This document shows, piece after piece, positions 1 to 5,797 of a stretch of 6,938 nucleotides of DNA (the stretch's first letter is position 1; every line of letters begins with the position of its first letter). The notes beneath the pieces are model-generated. The model had not been told where the DNA came from. It did not search any database and saw only the letters and a program-made list of their open reading frames with translations. The position numbers and the translations under genes are program-made. Source of the stretch: an uncultured Streptomyces sp. Its GTDB lineage: Bacteria > Actinomycetota > Actinomycetes > Streptomycetales > Streptomycetaceae. Location: the NCBI GenBank assembly GCA_946480485.1, contig CAMLJW010000289.1, positions 1-6,938 on the forward strand, read 5' to 3'.

Positions 1-263
1 TCGGCGAGCCGGTCGGCGTCGGCCTTCTGCCTGAGGTCGGCCACCACGGCGAGCAGGTTGGGCTGGGCCGGCCAGGGGAGCGTGATGCCTGCCTGGTGCC
101 GGCCCGCCGCCACAACCGGCAGGGGCGTGGCCGCCGCGGTAGGGGCGGGCCGGCCTGGCTGGGCGGAGTCCGATGTACACCCGGCGGTCAGACCGACGGC
201 CACCATGGCGCCGGTGACATCAAGGAACCTGCGGCGCGACGGGTGATGATCGGCTCGGTGCAT
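1..263 (-). CDS. DyP-type peroxidase, Tat-exported, N-terminal 87 residues (partial)
   Basis: The gene begins with ATG at 263 and runs off the left edge, leaving 87 complete codons. Residues 9-14 read SRRRFL, a good match to the twin-arginine export consensus. A hydrophobic stretch (16-28) follows and ends in LTAGC, so Cys29 fits a lipobox and the mature protein may be a Tat-exported lipoprotein. After a Pro/Ala-rich linker comes GRHQAGI (54-60), the characteristic start of the DyP/EfeB peroxidase fold, then a segment like the first beta strand and helix of that family. DyP enzymes are haem peroxidases that use hydrogen peroxide; EfeB-type members act in extracytoplasmic iron or haem handling. 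The haem-ligand His and catalytic Asp/Arg lie outside the window and cannot be checked. No clear Shine-Dalgarno precedes the ATG. The gene is divergent from the beta-helix lipoprotein gene, 87 bp away. The family call rests on a short but distinctive motif and the Tat signal. Confidence 0.72.
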   Translation of the reverse strand, partial: MHRADHHPSRRRFLDVTGAMVAVGLTAGCTSDSAQPGRPAPTAAATPLPVVAAGRHQAGITLPWPAQPNLLAVVADLRQKADADRLA

Positions 264-350
264 GGTGTGCAGAGTGCCACAGCCGAATCGCGTGTACCGG
301 TCAACCTCCTGTTTCTGGCGGGGAATTGGGCGTCATGCCAGACTGTGATC
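264..350. promoter_or_regulatory. divergent intergenic region between peroxidase and beta-helix lipoprotein genes
   Basis: This 87-bp gap must hold the promoters of two divergent genes. On the minus strand TTGACC (304-299) is a 5/6 match to a -35 hexamer, but no good -10 lies at the usual distance. On the plus strand CAGACT (339-344) is a weak -10-like element at the right distance for a leaderless transcript starting at ATG 351, consistent with the lack of a ribosome-binding site before that start. The 6-bp inverted repeat TCTGGC (314-319) / GCCAGA (337-342), with a 17-nt spacer, is a possible but weak operator. All element assignments are by eye. Confidence 0.35.
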
Positions 351-1691
351 ATGCCTCGAACAGCTCTTCGCGCGTTAGCGGCGGTCTTGGGCACGCTGAC
401 ACTTGTGGTCGGCTGCAGCGGCGGCGATGGCGGATCGGGCAACGGCCAGCGGCCGAGCGGTGCGCATGTGACGATCCATGTGCCTGGCGATGCCCCGACG
501 ATCTCGGATGCGGTCTCGTTGGCTCGGTCCGGTGACCTGGTGTTGGTCGCTCCGGGTGTCTACCACGAGTCGGTCAAGGTCTCCACGCCTCGGGTCACTC
601 TGCGTGGTGAGTCCCGGGACAAGGTCGTCATCGACGGGCGGTTGCGGCAGCCGAACGGGGTCGTCGTCACGGCGCCCGGGGTGGCCGTGCAGAACCTGAC
701 CGTGCGGAACAACACGCAGAACGGGGTGCTGGTCACCGGTTCGGCGAAGGCGGCCGCCGGGCTGCCGGGGCAGAGCGGCGGCTACGACACCGGCGATGAG
801 CCCGTCACCTTCCTGAAGTCGTTCCTGGTCTCGTACGTGACCGCGACCCGCAACGGCCTGTACGGCATCTACGCGTTCTCCGCGCAGAACGGTGTCATCG
901 AGCACTCGTACACGTCAGGCGGGGCCGACTCGGGGATCTACGTCGGGCAGTGCAAGCCGTGCCGCATCGTGGTGCGGGACAACATCGCCGAACTCAACGC
1001 CGTCGGTTACGAAGGCACCAACGCCAGCGGAGACATGTACGTGGTCGGCAACCGCCTGGTGGGCAACCGGGTCGGACTCACCGCCAACTCCGACCACCAG
1101 GAGAAGCTGGTCCCGCAGCGGGGCGCCTTCATCGCGGGCAATCTGATCGCCGCCAACCAGCAGAGGGCCACCCCGGAGCAGGCCGACGGAGGGTGGGGCA
1201 CCGGCGTCGGCATCGACGGCGGCAGCGGCAACCAGTTCATCCGCAACCGCATCGCCGACAACAGCAACGCCGGGCTGGTGATCACCGCGACCTCCGACAT
1301 GCCGGCGGTCGGCAACCAGATCGTGGGCAACACGTTCACCGGCAACGGCGTCGACGTCGGCTGGATGTTCCCCACCGCCACGCGGGGGCGCGGCAACTGC
1401 CTACGCGGCAACGATCTGAGAACCACCGTGCCCGCCCGGCTCGCGACCACCGCGACCTGCCCGCTTCCGGCCAGGTCGCCCTCGCCGGCCGGCCAGTGGA
1501 CGACGCCGACGGCACCCGGTGGCATCGCGTTCACCGAGGTCGCGGCGCCTGGCCCGCAGCCGCAGTTCCCCCATGCCCGCACGGCGGGCGCCACCGCTGT
1601 CCCGGCCGTTCCGGTCCTGCCGGACACGGCACGCATCCCGCTGCCGTCGGCATCCCTGCTCGCCGCGGATGCGCGAGTGCGGACGTCCTGA
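351..1691 (+). CDS. secreted lipoprotein with right-handed parallel beta-helix repeats
   Basis: This gene encodes 446 residues. The start is ATG 351 because a signal peptide follows at once: Arg-containing n-region, hydrophobic core, and lipobox LVVGC with Cys22 as the lipidated residue. The frame is open upstream to 96, but that stretch is antisense to the peroxidase gene and would bury the signal. After a Gly/Ser linker, residues about 38-360 show short irregular repeats rich in Asn, Gly and Val (e.g. VVGNRLVGNRVGL, FIRNRIADNSNAG, QIVGNTFTGN), the pattern of NosD-like beta-helix proteins. The opening PGDAPTISDAV followed by APGVYHE is the usual entry to such a helix. Besides Cys22 there are four cysteines: C201 and C204 as CKPC, plus C350 and C370. 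From about 372 the protein becomes a Pro/Ala-rich, probably disordered tail. Beta-helix proteins of this type bind or process polysaccharide or serve as scaffolds; no catalytic residues are recognisable here, so substrate and role are unknown. Expected location: outer face of the membrane. Confidence 0.8.
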   Translation: MPRTALRALAAVLGTLTLVVGCSGGDGGSGNGQRPSGAHVTIHVPGDAPTISDAVSLARSGDLVLVAPGVYHESVKVSTPRVTLRGESRDKVVIDGRLRQPNGVVVTAPGVAVQNLTVRNNTQNGVLVTGSAKAAAGLPGQSGGYDTGDEPVTFLKSFLVSYVTATRNGLYGIYAFSAQNGVIEHSYTSGGADSGIYVGQCKPCRIVVRDNIAELNAVGYEGTNASGDMYVVGNRLVGNRVGLTANSDHQEKLVPQRGAFIAGNLIAANQQRATPEQADGGWGTGVGIDGGSGNQFIRNRIADNSNAGLVITATSDMPAVGNQIVGNTFTGNGVDVGWMFPTATRGRGNCLRGNDLRTTVPARLATTATCPLPARSPSPAGQWTTPTAPGGIAFTEVAAPGPQPQFPHARTAGATAVPAVPVLPDTARIPLPSASLLAADARVRTS

Positions 1692-1698
1692 ACAGCGG

Positions 1699-2505
1699 CT
1701 ATCGCGTCGTGGTCACTCCGGGTACCGGAGTGACCGGAACGTACTTCTGGGTGTCGAAATCGATGACCACCGGCTGCGACTCGGAACTCACGCTGACCCG
1801 GACCCGGTACATGGTGCCGTCCGAGCCGACCCAGTAGCGCACGTTGCCCGCCGTGCCGGGGCGGTCACGGGAGGTCGGCCCGGTCATGACGTCCACCTGA
1901 TGCCCGTCCACCTCGTCCCGGCCCCACCAGGCGGCGCCGTTCTGCGGTAGCAGTTCGGCGTTGTCCGGCCGGTCGCTGCCGAGACTCAGCGCGATGGCCA
2001 GCGTGGTGTCCAGCGCGCTGCCGGACGACTGCAGCGGGCGGCTGTACCAGCCCGAACGGGGCGGCGACGCGGGTGCGTGCGCCGGGGCGTTCGCCATCGG
2101 GTGGACGAACACCGAGGTGGCGCTCCACTCGATCAGCCCGTCGCTGGATGTGTCGCGCCCGGTGCCGTGCACCACGCCGTACCCGAGCTTGCCCTTGTAG
2201 TCGACGGACCCGGTGACGATCAGCCCACCGGAGGTGCCCGGCACAGTGATCGTCACCGCGCGGCCGTGCGCCTCGTAGTTACGGAACCGCATGATCGCCA
2301 GCCGGTTCGCCTCATCCGAAGTCACTGTGCGCGGACCGCTAAGGCCAGAGCCATGGCCGGCGACCAGGAACGCGACCACTACAACGGCCACCAGGCCGAT
2401 GACGGCTGCGGCCCAGCGTGGCCGCAGCCATCGGCGCCGGTCAGCCGCACGGCCCGGTGGGGCTTGCTGGATTCGCACGCTCCGCACGCGCCTCGACGCT
2501 GTCAC
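1699..2505 (-). CDS. single-pass membrane protein with extracytoplasmic domain, function unknown
   Basis: The gene encodes 268 residues from GTG at 2505. The N-terminal 31 residues are Arg-rich and cytoplasmic; one hydrophobic segment (about 32-50) follows, and by the positive-inside rule the rest faces outward. The outer part (about 58-268) looks beta-rich, with segments such as AVTITVPG, GLIVTGSVDYKGKLGYGVV and NVRYWVGSDGTMYRVRV. The final strands (YW-x4-G-T-x-Y-R-V-R-V, then V-V-I-D-F) resemble the end of LolA/LppX-type lipid-binding or outer-face proteins, but this is only an impression. A run of Pro/Ala/His at about 135-150 is probably a loop. The upstream sequence has only weak Shine-Dalgarno-like purines (GAGAGGG about 20 nt upstream, AGAAGA adjacent to the start), so the exact start is uncertain; GTG codons at residues 7 and 10 are alternatives. 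It lies downstream of the wall-anchored protein gene on the same strand, 150 bp away with a hairpin between, so it probably has its own promoter. I do not recognise a named family. Confidence 0.7.
   Translation of the reverse strand: MTASRRVRSVRIQQAPPGRAADRRRWLRPRWAAAVIGLVAVVVVAFLVAGHGSGLSGPRTVTSDEANRLAIMRFRNYEAHGRAVTITVPGTSGGLIVTGSVDYKGKLGYGVVHGTGRDTSSDGLIEWSATSVFVHPMANAPAHAPASPPRSGWYSRPLQSSGSALDTTLAIALSLGSDRPDNAELLPQNGAAWWGRDEVDGHQVDVMTGPTSRDRPGTAGNVRYWVGSDGTMYRVRVSVSSESQPVVIDFDTQKYVPVTPVPGVTTTR
1711..1735. terminator. perfect 11-bp hairpin at the convergence of two genes (probable bidirectional terminator)
   Basis: GGTCACTCCGG (1711-1721) and its exact reverse complement CCGGAGTGACC (1725-1735) are separated by GTA. 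The stem lies 20 bp after the stop of the plus-strand lipoprotein gene and inside the last codons of the convergent minus-strand gene, where it encodes the VTPVPGVT stretch. It has no U-tract, which is common for actinobacterial terminators. A stem this long and perfect, exactly between convergent genes only 7 bp apart, suits termination from both sides. This function is inferred. Confidence 0.6.
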
Positions 2506-2593
2506 TCTTCTGGTTCACCCTCTCGATCACCCCACTGCCCGGCCGCCGTGCGGTCGCGGCGACACACAGCGGTCCGGTGACAGACGACGCCAG

Positions 2594-2617
2594 GGCCGGC
2601 CCGAGTGTGGGCCGGCC
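2594..2617 (-). terminator. 9-bp GC stem-loop downstream of the wall-anchored protein gene
   Basis: GGCCGGCCC (2594-2602) pairs perfectly with GGGCCGGCC (2609-2617) around a 6-nt loop. It begins 38 nt after the stop codon at 2656-2658 on the minus strand, a normal place for a terminator. No U-run follows, as is usual in high-GC actinobacteria. It would separate the transcript of the wall protein from the next gene on that strand. Confidence 0.6.
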
Positions 2618-2636
2618 GAGACGTGATCTCCAGTCG

Positions 2637-2660
2637 TTCAGTTGGTTCAGTTGGTTCAGT
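2637..2660. repeat. 9-bp tandem repeat giving three in-frame stop codons
   Basis: The unit TTCAGTTGG is present as two full copies (2637-2645, 2646-2654) and a partial third (2655-2660). On the minus strand each copy carries TGA in the frame of the wall-anchored protein gene, so the stop at 2658-2656 is followed in frame by stops at 2649 and 2640. The repeat probably arose by slippage and gives a tight translational stop. Confidence 0.8.
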
Positions 2661-5145
2661 GTTTCTGAGCGCGACGCTTCCGGCTCATGAACGCCACGAC
2701 CAGGCCCGCACCCACCAGCAGACCGGCGAGGGCGATCATCTCCGGCAGCCCGGAGGTGCCGGTGTTCGCCATCGACCCGCCCCCACCGGCCGGGGCCGGG
2801 TTGGCGGGCGGCGCGGACGACGGTGGCGTAGAAGCGGGCGGCGAGCTCGGAGACGGGGTCGCCGTCGGTGTCGGGGTCGGTGACGGCGTCTCCTTCGGGA
2901 TGTACACCCCGGCGTCGATCGTGTGATCGACCTCGCCCGGCTGGTCCGGGGCCGTGACAGCGGCGGAGCCGTCGCACAGCTGCCCGGTGGTCGGCGGGGT
3001 CACCTGGGAGTCATGCGCACGGTCGGCACCGGCTCGCGGGAGCGTGAACCGCAGCTCGCTCGCCGCAGGACGGCTGGGCACCTGGCCGGTGTCCGCGGTA
3101 CACACGTCGAACTGAACCGTGTATTTCGCACCCGGCGTGAGCTGGTACTTGGCGCCGACACCACCGAAGTAGTACTCACCGGCGGCATCGGTCCTGGTAG
3201 TGGCGACCTGCTTGCCGTCCGCGTCCAAGAGGTTGATCGTCGCCCCCGGTAGCGGCACTTCCGCCGCGTCCTGGAGCCCGTTGTGGTCGCCGTCGAACCA
3301 CACGCGGTTACCGATCTGGATCGGCGCGTTCGCCGCCGTGAACGCGATGTCCCCGAGCCCGCCGGCCTTGCCGAACCCGCTTTGTTCCCGGCTGACGAAC
3401 TGGAACCCGTTGGCGGTCGGGTCGTTGCCCGGACCCTGACCGGTCGTGATGTCGTGGTATCCGGTCCCTGAGGTCGCGACATCGACGACCGGGTCGAACT
3501 CCGTGCTGACGACCCACTGCTGCTGCGGGATATAGGCCACCGACCCCAGCGCGGTCTCCTGGTGCGCGTTGGCGTAGGAGTCGCCCGGGAAGTATTCGAC
3601 GACGTCGGCGTCCTGGCCGCCGTTGTTGGCGGGGGTGGCGTGGTTGGGGCAGCTCCCGGTGCCTTCCCACTGGAATTCACCGGTGGGAGTGGCGCAGACC
3701 ATGGTGATGTCACCACCGGACATGCCGTTTTCCACCGTGTCGTTGCCCGGGCGAGGGTCCAGCCCTCCCCAACTGAGCACGTCCATGAACCGGTCGCGGA
3801 AACCAAGGATCATCGAACCGTCGCGGCCGAAGGTGAGGGAGGCCAGCTCGGGCTGCGGATCGATGAAGACGTTGCCCGCCTTCCGGTCGTCCCACGTGTC
3901 CAGGCTGGTGTTCCACGGGTTCCAGTGGGTGGCCTTGTCGCCGGAACCGAAGACGCTGCCGCGCTTGTAGGTGAGTGGGTGGTCCAGCACCGTGGTGAAC
4001 CGCTCGCCGTCGTAGGTGTAGACGACGGCCTTCAGGTCCGCGCGCTGCTGCGTGCTCTCCGCGTTGCACACGCCGCCGACGTACAGCGTGTTGTTGTGGA
4101 CCTCAAGACCGAACGGCCGCCAGTCGTTGGAGCTCGCGCACCCCGGGTCCGGGATCCGCACCACCGCCTCGGGCACCGAGGCGGTGGACCCTGTCGTGTC
4201 GAAGCTCACCAGGCTGCGGGTCAGCAGATTCACCGCGTACAGGGTGGAGCCGTCCGCCGACAGGGCCAGGCCACCGATGCTCTCCTTGCCCGGGGAGTCG
4301 GTGAACCCGGGATCCTTCATCATGTTGGCGGTGTCATGCGGCGTCACCCCAGCGCCCGGCACGCGCGCGAACAGCTGCGGCGCACCCGAGCCGTTGGCCG
4401 GCACCGTATAGATCGCGCCAGCGCCCTGCGGCCCGTAGGCGGCGTACCGGCGGGCGAACGCGCTCTGGAACACCCGGCTTTGGTTCTTGTCGTACGCCAA
4501 CCCGAACGTCGTACCCACCTGGGCCTGCGTGGCCAGTGTGGCCGGGCACGACGCGTCGGTAGGACACGTGCCCCGGGTTTTCGTCCCGAACGCCACCAAT
4601 GCCCGGGTGTCGGTTCCGTCGGCACCGTTGTGGACCGGCACGAAATACCGCGAGTCAGGCAGCGCGTAGTCGGCCGGATCCCACACCCCCGTCACCACCG
4701 AGGCGTTCCTTCCGCCCGACACATCCACGAACGACGTGAAGCTGTCGAAGTGGTTGTTCGCCGTCGACGCAGGCGCCGCCTGCAGATAGTCGCTGTACGG
4801 CGCCGGGACACTGACGTCGACCCGGTACTGGCCGCCGCTCAGCACCGTCGACGGTGACACCACGACCCTTCCAGTGGCATCCGTGACGCCGGCGACATGG
4901 TGCCCGGCGGGGTCGGAGATCTCCACCTTCATGCCCCGCTGCGGCACGTCCATCGTCGTGTTGATCACGCCGGTGCCGAAGAAGTCGCGCAGCACCTGGA
5001 CCGTCAGCGTGCCGTCGGCGGTCGAAGCGGTGGCCGGTCCAGCCGTCGCTCCGACGGCGCCGCCTGCCAGGAGGAGAACAGATAACCCCATGCGCGTCAG
5101 CGGCCCGCAGGCCGACTGGCGCGAGTCTCTGCCGACTCGGTTCAC
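2656..5145 (-). CDS. cell-wall-anchored surface protein with SdrD B-like domain and sortase-type tail
   Basis: The protein has 829 residues from the GTG start chosen at 5145. That GTG has GGAG 9 nt upstream and gives a standard signal peptide: basic n-region, core LSVLLLAGGAVGATAG, cleavage near ATA-S at about residue 40. The frame stays open to 5421, but the extra 92 residues would bury the signal and cross a terminator. GTG 5160 and ATG 5091 are other candidates. Residues about 45-115 look like an Ig-like/SdrD-type domain (TGRVVV, GGQYRVDVSVPA). About 130-600 appears to be a beta-propeller, with blade-like motifs IGGLALSADGSTLYAVN, NNTLYVGGV and LASLTFGRDGSMILGF. Residues 609-750 are an SdrD B domain opening IGNRVWFDGDHNGLQDAAE, whose DxDxNGxxD (618-626) is a calcium-loop motif. 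A Pro/Thr/Ser stalk (about 752-790) leads to MANTG (792-796), a hydrophobic helix and the tail RKRRAQKH. This is a sortase sorting signal, closest to the LAxTG type used by actinobacterial class E sortases but with Met first. The expected product is displayed on the cell wall, with adhesin-like or carbohydrate-binding roles possible. No sortase gene is in the window. Confidence 0.82.
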   Translation of the reverse strand: MNRVGRDSRQSACGPLTRMGLSVLLLAGGAVGATAGPATASTADGTLTVQVLRDFFGTGVINTTMDVPQRGMKVEISDPAGHHVAGVTDATGRVVVSPSTVLSGGQYRVDVSVPAPYSDYLQAAPASTANNHFDSFTSFVDVSGGRNASVVTGVWDPADYALPDSRYFVPVHNGADGTDTRALVAFGTKTRGTCPTDASCPATLATQAQVGTTFGLAYDKNQSRVFQSAFARRYAAYGPQGAGAIYTVPANGSGAPQLFARVPGAGVTPHDTANMMKDPGFTDSPGKESIGGLALSADGSTLYAVNLLTRSLVSFDTTGSTASVPEAVVRIPDPGCASSNDWRPFGLEVHNNTLYVGGVCNAESTQQRADLKAVVYTYDGERFTTVLDHPLTYKRGSVFGSGDKATHWNPWNTSLDTWDDRKAGNVFIDPQPELASLTFGRDGSMILGFRDRFMDVLSWGGLDPRPGNDTVENGMSGGDITMVCATPTGEFQWEGTGSCPNHATPANNGGQDADVVEYFPGDSYANAHQETALGSVAYIPQQQWVVSTEFDPVVDVATSGTGYHDITTGQGPGNDPTANGFQFVSREQSGFGKAGGLGDIAFTAANAPIQIGNRVWFDGDHNGLQDAAEVPLPGATINLLDADGKQVATTRTDAAGEYYFGGVGAKYQLTPGAKYTVQFDVCTADTGQVPSRPAASELRFTLPRAGADRAHDSQVTPPTTGQLCDGSAAVTAPDQPGEVDHTIDAGVYIPKETPSPTPTPTATPSPSSPPASTPPSSAPPANPAPAGGGGSMANTGTSGLPEMIALAGLLVGAGLVVAFMSRKRRAQKH
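4161..4187. repeat. perfect 12-bp inverted repeat inside the wall-protein gene
   Basis: CCACCGCCTCGG (4161-4172) and its exact reverse complement (4176-4187) flank GCA. The hairpin lies mid-gene, encoding the STASVPEAVV stretch of the propeller region. It is as strong as the terminators in this window. It may be a chance result of GC-rich codons, or may cause internal pausing or premature termination. Confidence 0.7.
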
Positions 5146-5189
5146 AGCATCACACTCCACACTTCTCTTGTCATGACTTCTCTTGTCAT
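5142..5189 (-). CDS. possible 15-residue upstream ORF (leader peptide) before the wall-protein gene
   Basis: From ATG at 5189 the minus strand reads [15 protein letters not shown] and stops at TGA 5144-5142. The stop overlaps the chosen GTG start of the wall-protein gene as GTGA, the classic 4-nt overlap of translationally coupled genes. The MTREV repeat results from the 15-bp tandem duplication. A GGAG lies 11 nt before the first ATG (slightly long spacing), and AGAGAAG lies 2 nt before the second ATG at 5174. It is too short to show coding character, so it may be fortuitous. Confidence 0.28.
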   Translation of the reverse strand: MTREVMTREVWSVML

Positions 5190-5190
5190 G
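5161..5190. repeat. perfect 15-bp tandem duplication in the leader of the wall-protein gene
   Basis: ACTTCTCTTGTCATG occurs twice with no gap (5161-5175 and 5176-5190). On the minus strand each copy holds an ATG and a purine-rich AGAGAAG that could serve as a weak ribosome-binding site, and the repeat ends 15 nt before the chosen start. A 15-nt unit preserves frame. Copy-number change by slippage could alter leader length or ribosome loading. Confidence 0.9.
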
Positions 5191-5579
5191 GAAACGAAGT
5201 CTCCGCTTTTCGCTGCATGCCCACCGCATGGCCCCGGGCACGTACGCCAGGTTGCGAACGCGATGGAAAAGAAAAAGGCCCACTGCCGTTGCGTGGACCG
5301 CATGGTGATGATTGCTTGAGGATAATGTGGGAGAGCTGTAAGCGTCGCTGACCAGGAAAAGGGAACGCGCGTTCATGGCCTTGGGCAGAACCGCCCCGGG
5401 TTGTCTGTTTTCGCAGTTCAATCACGGTGTGCTCGCCCCCCACCGACCTCACCGACCCGCAGTCGCGAGCAGCGCGCAGTACTTTATCCGCTGGATTCTC
5501 GCCGGCGCCAGCAGAACCCCTGGCATCCATTGGGATCGGCAGTAGTTGCCGAGTGCGCAGAGAATGGTGACAGGAAGAA
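5191..5579. other. non-coding stretch of lower GC between the wall-protein gene and the NRPS remnant
   Basis: No convincing gene is seen here on either strand. Composition is visibly more A/T-rich than the flanking genes. Contents noted: the U-tract terminator at 5267-5299; a 12-bp perfect palindrome GAACGCGCGTTC at 5363-5374, a possible protein-binding site; and GATAAT at 5321-5326 on the plus strand, which lacks a matching -35. The minus-strand frame continuing from the NRPS remnant stops at 5449. It contains a hydrophobic stretch ([13 protein letters not shown]) of no recognisable origin, probably out of frame. The promoter of the wall-protein gene should lie between about 5190 and 5266, but I cannot pick a convincing -35/-10 pair. 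Confidence 0.5.
5267..5299 (-). terminator. intrinsic terminator with U-tract, upstream of the wall-protein gene
   Basis: Read on the minus strand, GGTCCAC (5299-5293), a 9-nt loop and GTGGGCC (5283-5277) form a 7-bp stem with one G-U pair, followed directly by TTTTTCTTTT (5276-5267). This is a textbook Rho-independent terminator. It lies about 120 nt upstream of the wall-protein start. It most simply ends transcription coming from the exonuclease/NRPS remnants on the right. If the wall gene's promoter lies farther upstream, it would instead act as an attenuator. Confidence 0.65.
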
Positions 5580-5795
5580 TGTAGGGGTCGAGGCGGGAGG
5601 CGGCCTCGAAGTCCAGTTCGATGCGGTAGCCGAAGGACCTTGACCTGCCGGTCTGTGCGGCCCAGGAATTCCAGTACCCCATCGGGCCGCCACCGGGCCA
5701 TGTCACCGGTCCCATACAGCCGCCCCGAGGGATGCGAGGGGTTGGCGCGGGCGAGCGGCCGCCGGGCGAGTCGCCTGCCAAGCACCCGTACGCCC
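5580..5795 (-). pseudogene. frameshifted remnant of an NRPS adenylation domain (core motifs A7-A8)
   Basis: In one minus-strand frame the translation reads [16 protein letters not shown], then [12 protein letters not shown]. These match adenylation-domain core A7 (Y-R-T-G-D-L) and the first half of core A8. The rest of A8, GYRIEL, followed by [10 protein letters not shown] in place of the usual GEIEAALRRHP, continues in another frame. The break is at about 5632-5637, where one extra base separates GTCAAGGTC from GGCTACCGC relative to the normal codons. Upstream, [16 protein letters not shown] corresponds loosely to the R-P-x-L-T-x-x-R-F-x-x-x-P-F stretch before A7. Only about 70 residues of a domain normally about 500 long remain, with no A1-A6, carrier or condensation parts. 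The fragment begins immediately after the stop of the exonuclease ORF, which argues for deletion or recombination. It is non-functional as it stands. The parent synthetase's substrate cannot be inferred, because the specificity residues lie in the missing part. Confidence 0.8.
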
Positions 5796-5797
5796 CG

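Noticed and set aside
96..350. N-terminal extension of the beta-helix lipoprotein to ATG 96.
   Set aside because: It is antisense to the peroxidase N-terminus, and it would put 85 residues in front of a clear lipoprotein signal peptide starting at 351.
950..1837. Plus-strand open frame of 295 codons overlapping the beta-helix gene.
   Set aside because: The product is almost wholly Arg/Gln/His/Gly, which is the out-of-frame reading of Asn/Gly-rich beta-helix codons.
2441..2977. Minus-strand frame of 178 codons spanning the gap between the membrane-protein and wall-protein genes.
   Set aside because: It overlaps both genes out of frame, covers a terminator stem and has no recognisable sequence features.
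3562..4857. Long plus-strand open frame (431 codons) opposite the wall-protein gene.
   Set aside because: It is an antisense shadow typical of high-GC genes: rich in Arg, Val, Gly and His, with no domain and no ribosome-binding site, whereas the minus frame shows a coherent domain order.
5285..5376. Histidine-rich leader peptide (NHHHAVH codons) just before the terminator, as in a his-operon attenuator.
   Set aside because: The frame does not stop near the hairpin but runs on into the wall-protein gene, the ribosome-binding site is poor, and the downstream gene has nothing to do with histidine synthesis.
5146..5421. N-terminal extension of the wall protein to 5421.
   Set aside because: The extra 92 residues have no domain character, cross a U-tract terminator and precede a normal signal peptide. 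The open frame is by chance.
5401..5643. Plus-strand frame of 80 codons in the right-hand intergenic region.
   Set aside because: No ribosome-binding site or domain is seen, and it runs antisense into the adenylation-domain remnant.
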